Assembly: GCA_019912965.1 (NCBI GenBank)
Contig: JAIOHM010000221.1
Location: 53,538-117,537 of the forward strand
Reading direction: 5' to 3'
Origin: Anaerolineae bacterium
Lineage (GTDB): Bacteria; Chloroflexota; Anaerolineae; Aggregatilineales; Phototrophicaceae
DNA length: 64,000 nucleotides
This document shows, in pieces, positions 45,316 to 54,734 of this stretch; position 1 is the first letter of the stretch; every line of letters begins with the position of its first letter. The notes beneath the pieces are model-generated. The model was not told the DNA's origin, ran no database searches, and worked only from the letters and a program-made list of their open reading frames with translations. The position numbers were made by a program, and so were the translations under genes.

Positions 45316-47424
45316 ATGCACGTTATGAAAGATAATAGTTACCATGAGGTGCTGGCCGAATTTCGCGCAGATATTTTTCAACGCCTGTCGATCATTATTG
45401 CTTTTTGCAGTCTGATAACTGGCTTCGCACTGGTTTTTGTCGAACCGCTGCCGCACCAATTCGTATTTGCGCTGCAAATCTTTGGTGGTTTTGTCATCTA
45501 CATACGTTATATCGCGCGTCAGCGTCCAAATCTTGCCCGGTATCTGTTCGTGAGTTCCCTGTATATTATTCTGGCAGTTGGTATGTTGATGCTGCCGATC
45601 AGTTGGCTACCGTTCATCGTCGCGCCGCTGTTGTTTGTCTCCGAACTGTTGTTGGCGCGGGTAGCGATCCTTGCCGGGATTCTCTTTCTGGGCTTTGCAG
45701 CGGTACTCGTCCATATCGGTCATGCGGATTACCCCCTCCCTGCGCTGATTCTGTTCACCATATTTGTGTTTGCGGTGTCTAATGGCAGCCTGCACACGAT
45801 TTGGATTTTGCTGCACTGGTATCGTTCCATGTTCAGCCGAAGCAGCACTTTGCTGGAGGAAACCCGTGCGCACCGTGCCGAACTGCTCCAAACCTTAAAG
45901 TCGCTGGAAATTGCGCGTGACACACAGCAACGCTTGCAAACCCAACTGATTTACGCCCGCCAGCAAGCCGAAGAAGCCCGCCAGTTGAAAGAGCGTTTTG
46001 CCTCCAACATCAGCCATGAACTGCGTACCCCGCTCAACATTATTCTGGGATTTACAGAGATCATGCACCTCACACCGGAGGTCTATGGTTCTGTAAACTT
46101 CCCACCCAAATTGCAGCAAGATGTTTATCAAATCCATCGCAATAGCCGCCATCTACTCGACATGATTGATGATGTGCTTGACCTCTCGCACATTGAACTG
46201 TCGCAGTTTTCGCTGAACTTCGAGCGAACTGATCTCAAGCAATTTTTACAGGATACAGTTGATTTGGTAGCCAATCTGTTTCAAAACAAGCCGGTTGAAT
46301 TTATTGTGGCAATTGCGGAAAATCTGCCAGAAATTCAAATTGACCGAACCCGTATCCGGCAGGCGATCATTAATCTCGTCAACAATGCTCAACGCTTCAC
46401 ATCACAGGGCAGCGTAACCTTGTATGTATATGCCAACGAAAGTGATGTGGTCTTTCAGGTCGTGGACACTGGTATCGGTATTCCACAAGATCAACTCCAT
46501 CTCATCTTTGATGAATTTTTCCAAGTGGATTATTCCCTCAGCCGTGCGAACGGCGGAGCAGGGTTAGGACTGGCGATTACACGTCGCTTCATTGAAGCCC
46601 ATAATGGTCATTTGCAGGTTGAAAGTCAGGAAGGTGTTGGCTCAGTTTTTACATTTACCCTACCGTTACCCAAGCTGTTGCCCGGCCACACGCAATCCAC
46701 TCAGAAATCGGATGAAATCATACGAGAAATTGTGTGGCTGGTTGTAGATGCTGATCTACATGTCAGCAAGTTGATCCGTCGGTATATGCGTGGTTGTTCG
46801 ATTGTCCAGATTGACAACCTTGAACAACTCGATGAAGCCATCCGCCGTTACAGCCCGCAGGGGGTCATCTTCAATAACCCGCAGGATGCTGCAATTCCGA
46901 ACCATCTTATCGACCTGCCCATTCCGGTCGTGATCTGCTCACTTCCCAGTACTACCCAAATGGTTAAAAAATTGGGGGTGGATGCTTGTCTCTCCAAGCC
47001 GATGCTGCCACAACAGCTTATCGAGCAGTTGCAACCTTACGATGATGTTGAAACCATTCTGGTGATTGATGATGATGTGGGTGTGGTGCAGTTGGTGCAG
47101 CGGTCACTTGAGAATCGTTATCCACATCTGGTCGTCCGGCGGGCATATAACGGAGAGCAAGCCTGTGAGATGATGCGGACAGCCATCCCTGATCTGGTAT
47201 TGCTGGATTTGGTAATGCCAACTATGAGCGGTTTTGAAGTCATCGCCATCATGAAGGCTGATCCGCAGCTCCAGCATATTCCTATCATTTTACTTACGGC
47301 GACCAAATACATTTATTCGGATGACGAAACGCGCGGCGAACTGCATATCCATCAGCATGGCGGCCTGAAACCGATGGAGGTTCTCAAACTGCTGAATATG
47401 ATTGCCCAAACTAGCCTGGATTAG
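45316..47424 (+). CDS. Hybrid histidine kinase with two receiver domains
   Basis: A 702-residue membrane sensor. About six hydrophobic segments (residues 25-170) form the sensing part, without a clear extracellular domain. A coiled coil (about 178-222) leads to HisKA with H234 in 'ASNISHELRTPLNIILGF', then an ATPase domain ('IRQAIINLVNNAQRF', 'VVDTGIGIP', 'GGAGLGLAITRRFIEAH'). The first receiver (about 475-575) is degenerate: the phosphoacceptor Asp is replaced in 'VIFNNPQ'. The second (about 577-695) is intact with D631 in 'LVLLDLVMPTMSG'. It is 5 bp after the response regulator. It probably phosphorylates D324 of that protein through or beside its own receiver. Confidence 0.88.
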   Translation: MHVMKDNSYHEVLAEFRADIFQRLSIIIAFCSLITGFALVFVEPLPHQFVFALQIFGGFVIYIRYIARQRPNLARYLFVSSLYIILAVGMLMLPISWLPFIVAPLLFVSELLLARVAILAGILFLGFAAVLVHIGHADYPLPALILFTIFVFAVSNGSLHTIWILLHWYRSMFSRSSTLLEETRAHRAELLQTLKSLEIARDTQQRLQTQLIYARQQAEEARQLKERFASNISHELRTPLNIILGFTEIMHLTPEVYGSVNFPPKLQQDVYQIHRNSRHLLDMIDDVLDLSHIELSQFSLNFERTDLKQFLQDTVDLVANLFQNKPVEFIVAIAENLPEIQIDRTRIRQAIINLVNNAQRFTSQGSVTLYVYANESDVVFQVVDTGIGIPQDQLHLIFDEFFQVDYSLSRANGGAGLGLAITRRFIEAHNGHLQVESQEGVGSVFTFTLPLPKLLPGHTQSTQKSDEIIREIVWLVVDADLHVSKLIRRYMRGCSIVQIDNLEQLDEAIRRYSPQGVIFNNPQDAAIPNHLIDLPIPVVICSLPSTTQMVKKLGVDACLSKPMLPQQLIEQLQPYDDVETILVIDDDVGVVQLVQRSLENRYPHLVVRRAYNGEQACEMMRTAIPDLVLLDLVMPTMSGFEVIAIMKADPQLQHIPIILLTATKYIYSDDETRGELHIHQHGGLKPMEVLKLLNMIAQTSLD

Positions 47425-47603
47425 CTTGATATTGACCCAAACTTGAAACTGAGTGAAGCTTCTCCACTGCCATTGCAGAAATTTGTCTCATTTTCAACCA
47501 CGAGGATGACCTGAAATCATCCTCAAGGTGGACGTTATAAGGGTCATGCAGTGCGACAATAAAAATCAGACGAAGTGCCTTTGTTAATAAAGGACGATTG
47601 TTT

Positions 47604-49760
47604 ATGCGAAAGTACCATTGGTTGGCCGTAGTCGGTGTATTGTTCCTGACTGCGGGTTTCGCGCTGCTCGTTCAAACGAGCGTTGTGGCGCAAGATGAGC
47701 CAACCGAGCCTTTGGAAGACCCACCATACCTGGCGCAGTATTACTTCGCCTGGGTGGAGTCTCCTCATGCGGATCGGACGGCTGAAGCATTTGTTCATTG
47801 GGACGCAGAAGGTGAGGTTCCGGAATCGTGCGCCAAGTGCCATTCGGAACCGGGCTATCTTGACTTTATGGGTGAAGATGGTTCGGAATTTGGCGTAGTA
47901 GATGCCCCCGCAGCAATTGGTACGGTCGTCACTTGTGACACCTGCCATAACCCAACTGCTGTATCGCTCACCACTGTTGCATTCCCCTCGGGCGTGGAGA
48001 TCACCGATGATGGTGGTTCTGCGCGTTGTATGCAGTGTCATCAGGGCCGTGCCTCAACGGATACGGTTAATGCCAAATTGGTCGAGCTAAACCTCGTGGA
48101 TGACCTTGACACCGTCAACCCCGAATTGAGCTTTATCAATATTCACTATTACGCGGCAGCGGCTTCACTGTATGGTGCTGAGGCGCGGGGCGGCTATCAG
48201 TATGATGGTCAGGTATACCAGATGAAGAACGAACATGTTCCTGGGTATGCTACCTGTGCAAGCTGCCACGAGCCACACACACTGACCTTGAAAGTGACAG
48301 AATGTGCAACCTGTCATGAAGATGTTGAAACCGTAGAAGACCTGCGTTTCATTCGGATGGAAGGCTCCAGTGTAGATTATGACGGTGATGGCGATGACAA
48401 TGAAGGCATCGCAGAGGAAATTGAAACCCTACAGGAAATGCTCTATCAGGCAATCCAAACGTATGCCAGGGAAGTTTCCGGTACACCGCTTGTCTATGAC
48501 TCGCATTCACATCCCTATTTCTTCATCGACACCAATGACAACGGGGAGGCTGACGAAGACGAAATCAACTCTGATAATCGTTACAATGCCTTCACAGGTA
48601 ATCTGCTGAGTGCCGCCTACAACTATCAAGTTACCTTGAAAGACCCTGGTGGTTATGCTCATAACCCGCAGTATCACATCCAACTGCTGTTCGACTCGAT
48701 TGCGGTGTTGAATGAACAGATCGGCGATCCCGTTGATTTGTCCACAGCATCTCGCAATGATCCGGGTCACTTCAATGTCACTACAGAAGCCTTCCGGCAT
48801 TGGGATGCAGATGGGGAAGTTCCGGGAACGTGCGCGCGCTGCCATACGGCTGAAGGGCTGCCCGTTTACCTTGCGAACGGCGTCAATATCGCGGAAGAAC
48901 CCTCGAATTCGCTGACCTGCACCACCTGTCATGACAGCCTGTCTGAATTCACACTGCGTGTGGATAATGAGGTTGCATTCCCAAGTGGTTCAGTAGTGAG
49001 CTTTGGGGAAGAAGACGAGAACAATCTGTGCCTCAACTGCCATCAGGGTCGTGAATCGACCGTGAGCGTCAACAACGCGATTGCGCGGGCTGGCGTTGGC
49101 GATGATGAGGTTGCAGAAGGTTTGACGTTCCGCAATATTCACTACTTTGCGGCGGGGGCTTCGCTCTTCGGCACGGAAGCGCGTGGCGCTTACGAGTTTG
49201 AGGGTAAAGAATATGTCGGGCGCAATATGCATGATGGCGAGGAAATCCTTGCCTGCACCGACTGTCATCAACCTCACAGTGGCGAAATTCGCATTAACGA
49301 ATGTGAAGACTGTCATGAAGAAGTGCTCGATCCTGAGGATGTTCGATTGATCCGTGTGGTCGAGGATATTACCTTGATCGACTACGACGGTGATGGTAAT
49401 GACACCGAACCCATCGCGGATGAAATCGATGCACTGGAAAGTGCTTTGTTGACAGCTCTTCAGGCCTATGCTACCAATACGATTGGCACATCGATTGCAT
49501 ATGACTCGCACAGCCATCCGTACTGGTTCATCGACTCGAATGGCAATGGCACGGCTGATCCAGAGGAAGTAAACGGCGATAACCGTTATGCCACCTGGAC
49601 GCCGACACTGCTGCGTGCTGCCTACAACTATCAGTATGTCGCTAAGGACCCTGGTGCGTTCGCCCACAATGCGGACTATATCCTGCAAGTTCTGTACGAC
49701 AGCATTGAGGCGGTTGGTGGTGCGGAGGCGGTTGCCAGCTACACTCGTCCACCGATGTAA
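47604..49760 (+). CDS. Exported ten-haem c-type cytochrome, tandemly duplicated
   Basis: A 718-residue exported protein. The signal peptide MRKYHWLAVVGVLFLTAGFALLV ends in VVAQ. It has ten CxxCH motifs, five per half: CAKCH, CDTCH, CMQCH, CASCH, CATCH and then CARCH, CTTCH, CLNCH, CTDCH, CEDCH. The two halves (about 40-370 and 375-715) align along their whole length: each has 'EAF.HWDA.GEVP', 'INIHYYAA..SL.G.EARG', an acidic EF-hand-like loop ('DTNDNGEADEDE', 'DSNGNGTADPEE') and ends 'AYNYQ...KDPG..AHN'. It is probably an extracytoplasmic electron carrier with calcium sites. ATG at 47604 with AGGA upstream is chosen over a TTG 6 bases earlier. A double hairpin terminator follows. Confidence 0.9.
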   Translation: MRKYHWLAVVGVLFLTAGFALLVQTSVVAQDEPTEPLEDPPYLAQYYFAWVESPHADRTAEAFVHWDAEGEVPESCAKCHSEPGYLDFMGEDGSEFGVVDAPAAIGTVVTCDTCHNPTAVSLTTVAFPSGVEITDDGGSARCMQCHQGRASTDTVNAKLVELNLVDDLDTVNPELSFINIHYYAAAASLYGAEARGGYQYDGQVYQMKNEHVPGYATCASCHEPHTLTLKVTECATCHEDVETVEDLRFIRMEGSSVDYDGDGDDNEGIAEEIETLQEMLYQAIQTYAREVSGTPLVYDSHSHPYFFIDTNDNGEADEDEINSDNRYNAFTGNLLSAAYNYQVTLKDPGGYAHNPQYHIQLLFDSIAVLNEQIGDPVDLSTASRNDPGHFNVTTEAFRHWDADGEVPGTCARCHTAEGLPVYLANGVNIAEEPSNSLTCTTCHDSLSEFTLRVDNEVAFPSGSVVSFGEEDENNLCLNCHQGRESTVSVNNAIARAGVGDDEVAEGLTFRNIHYFAAGASLFGTEARGAYEFEGKEYVGRNMHDGEEILACTDCHQPHSGEIRINECEDCHEEVLDPEDVRLIRVVEDITLIDYDGDGNDTEPIADEIDALESALLTALQAYATNTIGTSIAYDSHSHPYWFIDSNGNGTADPEEVNGDNRYATWTPTLLRAAYNYQYVAKDPGAFAHNADYILQVLYDSIEAVGGAEAVASYTRPPM

Positions 49761-49770
49761 TAACTGAAAG

Positions 49771-49805
49771 GCTGATGTTGGACAGCAATACAATCCAACA
49801 TCAGC
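49771..49805. repeat. Perfect 12-bp hairpin after the ten-haem cytochrome gene
   Basis: GCTGATGTTGGA pairs exactly with TCCAACATCAGC across an 11-base loop. It sits 10 bp after the stop codon. There is no T-run, so it may serve mRNA stability rather than termination. Confidence 0.55.
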
Positions 49806-49820
49806 ATCGCGCTTGACAAG

Positions 49821-49860
49821 AACAAAAAACGGTCAGAATTTTTCTGGCCGTTTTTGTTTG
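49821..49860. terminator. Bidirectional rho-independent terminator
   Basis: AAAAACGGTCAGAA pairs over 14 bp (one G-T pair) with TTCTGGCCGTTTTT, with a 3-base loop and a T-run. It lies between converging genes (the ten-haem cytochrome gene on plus, the monohaem cytochrome gene on minus) and serves both. Confidence 0.85.
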
Positions 49861-49905
49861 CCTGTGTGAATTAGGTTTAGACTTATCAAGTTTCCTGACA
49901 GACGC

Positions 49906-51273
49906 TCAAGAATTGGGTTGTTGAGATTTCATCAAATCGCTCAACTGCGTCTTCAAGACTGTGCGTTGGCGTAAATAGGCATCAGGGTCAAGTTTGCCTT
50001 CGCGGTGTTGGTTGTCAAGCGCGGCGATTTGCTCTATCAAATCCTCTGCACTGGCTGGTTTGCGACGTTTAACCGGATTAAAGAAGCGTTCACGCAGATA
50101 CAGTCCGCTGGCAATAATCAGGGCGCTTCCTCCTGCTCCAACCAGCATATAAGCGATTGGATTTTGAGCTTGCCCGGAAGTGTTCGTCTCGACAGAAGAT
50201 GCGACATTAGCAGGTACAAGTGGCACAGGTACGCCGCGAATGGTGTAAGTTAAGCTCGCACCAGATGGCAAGGACAACTCACTGCCGTAGCGGGTGACAT
50301 TGATCCCATTGGATGTGCGTGTATCGAGGGCAGACAGTGTGTCCGAATTAAGGCTCAAGCCATCGGTTGCGACCAGGACATCAACTGGCCCAGCCAGATT
50401 GAAGTCGAATATCTGATTAATTGTCAGCCCGTCAACGGCTGTTTCATCGTAGGGCAACGAGTAGGCAAGATGCATGATATGTGCCTCACCGGGAATGACG
50501 GGCTGAATATCAAACACCTGTGTGCCATCGCTCGAAATCTGGTAGTTGTTCTCCGCTATATCTTGTATCTGTGCGCCACGCGGGATTCTCACACTGACCG
50601 AATTATGTCCGTTCTCGCTTTGTACAAAATAGACACTTTCGGAAGTATTCAGGAACTGCACGATTTGCAGAATATAGAGCCTGCCATCCAGAACTTCGAC
50701 TTGTGATGCGACCCGTTCGATCTGGATGACACTGGGATCATCGGTCATTTCCATATTCGGGTTGGCAGCCACTTCTTCAGTTGCACCCGGTACTACCGCA
50801 ACCTCAGGACTTTGATCCGGGTTATCTGCGTTAATCATGTCGCGGCTGCGTGCCAGTGAAATCATTTTTGCGTAAGTGGCGACTGCCTGAAGTTGTTCAG
50901 CGACCAGCCTTTCGCCAAAAGCGGGCATCGTGTCTCCAACACCACCAGTAACACTGGCGAGGATGGCCTCATCCGTGAGTTCTGTCAGATCCGGTAGTGG
51001 TGCGCCTTTTTCCGTGCCTTCACCCAGCTTACCATGACACTCCGCACAGTTTGCCGCCCAGGTTTCTCCACCAAGCAGCATGGTTTCGGCGATCATCTGC
51101 TCTTCGGATGCGGCACTGTTACTACCCGGTGGGATTGTGGCAATAATTTGTGGCTCGCCACCGAGTCCCTGACATGCTGCAAGCAGCATTACGAGTAACG
51201 CTAATATAAGGATTTGTTTTGCTCTAAACTCCAACAGGTTAAGAATTCCTACGATAATTCCCGTTATACTCAT
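49906..51273 (-). CDS. Monohaem cytochrome c lipoprotein with C-terminal membrane anchor
   Basis: A 455-residue exported protein. The hydrophobic leader ends in a lipobox (LLAAC). A cytochrome c domain (about 60-145) has CAECH and a distal Met in 'GDTMPAFGERL'. A beta-rich domain (about 185-345, 'VEVLDGRLYILQIVQFLN', 'AHIMHLAYSLPYDETAVDG') follows, then a membrane segment at about 375-395 and a basic C-terminal tail with a SHOCT-like end ('IEQIAALDNQHREGKLDPDAYL'). It overlaps the TlpA-type gene by 4 bp. It is likely an electron carrier at the outer face of the membrane; the beta domain is of unknown use. An alternative start nearer the leader is possible (M about residue 20). Confidence 0.8.
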   Translation of the reverse strand: MSITGIIVGILNLLEFRAKQILILALLVMLLAACQGLGGEPQIIATIPPGSNSAASEEQMIAETMLLGGETWAANCAECHGKLGEGTEKGAPLPDLTELTDEAILASVTGGVGDTMPAFGERLVAEQLQAVATYAKMISLARSRDMINADNPDQSPEVAVVPGATEEVAANPNMEMTDDPSVIQIERVASQVEVLDGRLYILQIVQFLNTSESVYFVQSENGHNSVSVRIPRGAQIQDIAENNYQISSDGTQVFDIQPVIPGEAHIMHLAYSLPYDETAVDGLTINQIFDFNLAGPVDVLVATDGLSLNSDTLSALDTRTSNGINVTRYGSELSLPSGASLTYTIRGVPVPLVPANVASSVETNTSGQAQNPIAYMLVGAGGSALIIASGLYLRERFFNPVKRRKPASAEDLIEQIAALDNQHREGKLDPDAYLRQRTVLKTQLSDLMKSQQPNS

Positions 51274-51884
51274 ACGTCTGTTCCTTCTTCCAATACCCCA
51301 TCAACGATTATTTTCAGATTTTTCGCAGTTATGCCTGCGTAAATGAATTTGGCGATATTACCCTCACGATCAATGATGAAGGTTTCAGGTATACCTCGAA
51401 TGTGATAGGCTTCCGAGATGCGTGCGCCAAGATCGGGGCCATTAGGGTAGGTTATACCGAAATCTTCCATGAATGCCAATGAAAGCGGGTTGTTATCGGC
51501 ATATGCAACGCCGAGAAATACTACATCACCACGATCTTTATAATGCTGCCATGCAGCCTCAAGTTCCGGTGCTTCCGTCCGGCATGGGCCACACCAGGAT
51601 GCCCAGAAATTCACTACAACCACTTTGCCGCGCAGGTCTTCCAGTCGAACTGTTTGCCCATCGAACAGCTCAAGCGTGAATGAGGGTGCAGCCCCTTCGG
51701 TTGACTGGATCGTATTTTGCCGCGCCAGTGTCAGCCCAAACACTGCTGCTACTGCTAGAATGCCCATCAACAGCACAATCGAACCAAAGTCTATCTTTCT
51801 GCGCGCAGGGGGTGGTGGCTTCTCGATGGGGTGTTCCACGGGATTAACCGGTGTTTCTGAAATATCTTCTATAGATGTATTCAT
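51270..51884 (-). CDS. Membrane-anchored thiol-disulfide oxidoreductase, TlpA/ResA/CcmG type
   Basis: A 204-residue protein with one N-terminal membrane segment (about 38-55) and an extracytoplasmic thioredoxin fold. The active site is WCGPC in 'NFWASWCGPCRTEAPELEAAW'; the cis-Pro region is 'RGIPETFIIDREG'. Such proteins reduce apocytochrome CxxCH cysteines for haem attachment, which suits the neighbouring cytochrome genes with 29 haem motifs in all. It overlaps the cytochrome gene by 4 bp. It is divergent from the sensor kinase gene at 52113. Confidence 0.9.
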   Translation of the reverse strand: MNTSIEDISETPVNPVEHPIEKPPPPARRKIDFGSIVLLMGILAVAAVFGLTLARQNTIQSTEGAAPSFTLELFDGQTVRLEDLRGKVVVVNFWASWCGPCRTEAPELEAAWQHYKDRGDVVFLGVAYADNNPLSLAFMEDFGITYPNGPDLGARISEAYHIRGIPETFIIDREGNIAKFIYAGITAKNLKIIVDGVLEEGTDV

Positions 51885-52112
51885 TGCTCAATCTCCCCTA
51901 TGCGTTTTCTATCACCAATCACTGCACCAGAGATGCGTACTGTTTGTTCCAAATATTGAGAGTCGCTGAGAGGGTTAATTTTCAATAAGCGAATGCCATA
52001 TGTAGATTAGTCAATTTATGTATTTCCAGACGAGGATATTTTGTATCAATCTCTAGTGAGGTTTATCATCGCCCCGAAATGAAATATTGTTTAGAATGAT
52101 TGGGATGAGGGG

Positions 52113-53897
52113 ATGGATATGGTTTCGATCAAAAGTTTGCATACCAAGTTAGCTATCTCATTCTTAGCCCTGATGTTTATCCCGCTGATAGCAACGGGAT
52201 TATATGGACATTTTTTCACGCGTGCTGCATTGTCACAGCAAGCGCTTGATCGTTCCATACATCAAGTCCATCTCCAAGCCGAAAGCATTGTGAGTACGCT
52301 TCAACAAGTTCAAGGCGATGCCTTGTATCTAGGGGCACTACGCAGCCTGAACATGATGCGGCAGCAACCTGTTTCCGAGGAAATTGAATTCTGGCGGCGT
52401 GAAGTTGAGCAAGATTTCCTTGTGCTGGCGACCATGCGCCCGATGTATCAAGGGCTGCGTTTGCTAACTACGCGGGGACAAGAGATTATTGATCTTCAGC
52501 AAACCGAGGATCAACGAGTAACATCTACCCCCATCGCTGCCCTACAAGACCACAATAATGCGACATACTTTAAAGAGGTATTGGCACGTCCTTTGAATGG
52601 TGTTTTTGTCGCCCCTTTTCTCATCGGAAATATACCCTACATCCATTATGCGGTTCATTTGCCGGGCGGTGTGCTGGTCATCGATTTGGATGTTGGTTGG
52701 CTGCTGCGTGCGCTTCCAATCAGTCCCGGCTCAGATACATGGGCGATGTTCGATCAGGATGGGAATTTTATTGTTTATCCAGAGGGTTTCGACCCGCAGA
52801 GTGCCGCTGACTATATTTCCACAATGATCGAAAATGGCAGCGGTAGTTTTGAAACCACATCCAGTGTTTTTGTTTATGACACAATTTATCCGTCTTTGCG
52901 CTCAGAAACACAGCTTGCAAATGAACAGTTCTGGGTCATTTTTCGTCAGACACCAACTCATATCCTGTATGCATCTGTAAATGACTTTTATCGTATAGCG
53001 CTGCTTTTTATGGTTGGAGCCGCGCTATTTGCTGTGCTGCTTGCATTGCTTACCAGCAGTCTGCTCATTAAGCCGATCAAGCAGTTGGAAGGACTGGCTG
53101 CACGTTTTGGTCATACAGGTGTTGCTCCTGAACTTCCTCAGCAGCTATCGAACGACGAAATCGGGAGTCTGACGCGTACATTTTTTGATATGGCGCACGA
53201 GTTGGAAGGCAAGCGCAAGCAGGAAAGACGCCTGATTGAACGGCTCATTCGGGCACAGGAAGAAGAGCGCAAGTTAGTAGCATATGACTTGCACGATGGG
53301 TTGATACAGCAATTGGTTGGGGCACGTTTTCATCTGAGCAATGGATGTATGCAGCAAACCCCAGAGGCGCGCGGCAATGTCCAGTGCGGTTGTGATGCGC
53401 TGACAGAGGCAATTGTCGAAGGTCGCCGTATTATTGAAGGGCTACGACCCGCGGCGCTCGATGATCTTGGTTTGGCTGCGGCAATCGAAGAGACCGCACG
53501 CACAACAGCGGATGCGGTTCAGTGGTCACTAACTCTGGATTTACAACCCCTGCCCAACGAACCGGAGAAAACAGTCGGGGTGACCTTGTATCGCATTGCA
53601 CAGGAAGCACTGAACAACGCGCGCAAACATGCCAATGCACATCATGTGCGCGTATCGCTGCATAATGGGGATGGAATTTTCCTGACGATAGAAGATGACG
53701 GCATCGGTTTCGATCTGGATGGTTTGGCACATGAAAACGAAGGACGCGGTCTGGGAATTACAACCATGCAAGAACGAGCCAGTCTGATCGATGGTCAATG
53801 CATCATTCATAGCCAGCCAGGTCAAGGTACAAGGATTCAAGTCTATGTCCCTCATATTCTGGTTGGACAGCCCGATATTCCAAAACAGGCACAGTGA
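52113..53897 (+). CDS. NarX/DegS-type sensor histidine kinase
   Basis: A 594-residue membrane kinase. Two membrane segments (about 10-30 and 290-312) bracket a large extracytoplasmic sensory domain (about 31-290) with a dCACHE-like layout ('QAESIVSTLQQVQGDALYLG', 'HYAVHLPGGVLVIDLDVGWL'). Then HAMP ('LIKPIKQLEGLAARFG'), HisKA_3 with H394 in 'VAYDLHDGLIQQLVGARF', and an ATPase domain ('VGVTLYRIAQEALNNARKHA', 'EDDGIGFDLDG', 'GRGLGITTMQERAS'). It is followed 29 bp later by its likely partner regulator. The position before the multihaem operon suggests it senses an electron acceptor or redox state; this is inference. Confidence 0.88.
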   Translation: MDMVSIKSLHTKLAISFLALMFIPLIATGLYGHFFTRAALSQQALDRSIHQVHLQAESIVSTLQQVQGDALYLGALRSLNMMRQQPVSEEIEFWRREVEQDFLVLATMRPMYQGLRLLTTRGQEIIDLQQTEDQRVTSTPIAALQDHNNATYFKEVLARPLNGVFVAPFLIGNIPYIHYAVHLPGGVLVIDLDVGWLLRALPISPGSDTWAMFDQDGNFIVYPEGFDPQSAADYISTMIENGSGSFETTSSVFVYDTIYPSLRSETQLANEQFWVIFRQTPTHILYASVNDFYRIALLFMVGAALFAVLLALLTSSLLIKPIKQLEGLAARFGHTGVAPELPQQLSNDEIGSLTRTFFDMAHELEGKRKQERRLIERLIRAQEEERKLVAYDLHDGLIQQLVGARFHLSNGCMQQTPEARGNVQCGCDALTEAIVEGRRIIEGLRPAALDDLGLAAAIEETARTTADAVQWSLTLDLQPLPNEPEKTVGVTLYRIAQEALNNARKHANAHHVRVSLHNGDGIFLTIEDDGIGFDLDGLAHENEGRGLGITTMQERASLIDGQCIIHSQPGQGTRIQVYVPHILVGQPDIPKQAQ

Positions 53898-53926
53898 AAT
53901 TGTATGAATGAGGAACGATCAACGTG

Positions 53927-54613
53927 ATGAACGGCGAAGTAGAAGAAAAACTTATACGGGTTGCTATCGTAGACGATCACGGAATCGTGCGACAGGGTTT
54001 GCGTGCTTTATTGAATAGGCCGGGCATTGAAGTGGTAGGCGAGGCTGAAAGTGGCAATGAAGCTATTCGTCTGGCGGAGCGGGTTTTTCCTGATGTGATG
54101 CTGTTGGACATCCGCATGAAAGATGGGGATGGATTGCAAAGTCTTCCACACATTAAGGAAGTGTCCCCATGTACCAGCGTCATTATCCTGACAACCTATG
54201 CCAACCCCGCCTATCTTATACGAGCAATCAATGGCGGTGCATCCGGCTATCTTTCTAAAGAGACTGATCCTGATCAAATCGTGCGTGTAGTACGGGCAGC
54301 CTCATCAGGCGATAGCTTGATTGATCGGTCACTGCTTCAGGCAGCCCTCTCGCAAGCGTTTGACACTGCCAATTCGACCTCAACTGATGATCCGGCGAAT
54401 ATGTCCGATATTCCAATTGAGCCGCTGTCCGAGCGCGAACAAGAGGTGCTGACATTAATGGTGCAGGGACTCGCCAACAGTGCGATTGCCGAAACTTTGA
54501 GTATCAGCATTCCTACAGTGAAAACCCATGTCCAACATATTTTGCAGAAATTACATGTTTCTGACCGCACACAGGCTGCACTGCTGGCTGTGCGGCTAAA
54601 GTTGGTCAATTGA
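53927..54613 (+). CDS. NarL/FixJ-family response regulator
   Basis: A 228-residue regulator. The receiver (about 10-125) has 'VAIVDDHGIVRQGLRALL', D61 in 'VMLLDIRMKDGDGL' and the Lys in 'SGYLSKETDPDQIV'. The LuxR-type HTH at the C-terminus has 'LSEREQEVLTLMVQGLANSAIAETL' as two helices and 'SIPTVKTHVQHILQKL'. A GTG three bases upstream is an equal alternative start. It is cotranscribed with the sensor kinase and probably controls the multihaem operon that begins about 120 bp downstream. Confidence 0.92.
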   Translation: MNGEVEEKLIRVAIVDDHGIVRQGLRALLNRPGIEVVGEAESGNEAIRLAERVFPDVMLLDIRMKDGDGLQSLPHIKEVSPCTSVIILTTYANPAYLIRAINGGASGYLSKETDPDQIVRVVRAASSGDSLIDRSLLQAALSQAFDTANSTSTDDPANMSDIPIEPLSEREQEVLTLMVQGLANSAIAETLSISIPTVKTHVQHILQKLHVSDRTQAALLAVRLKLVN

Positions 54614-54734
54614 GTTAAGATATGGGATAGGAAATCATACGTCAGGATGAGCATATATCATCCCGTTGAACGATGGTTTCATACGATTGAGATGCGAGAA
54701 TTTGATTATAGATATTATTGGAAAGGCAACGGCG

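Noticed and set aside
48990..49793. 267-codon frame antisense to the ten-haem cytochrome gene
   Set aside because: It mirrors the haem-motif codons and has no ribosome site or known family.
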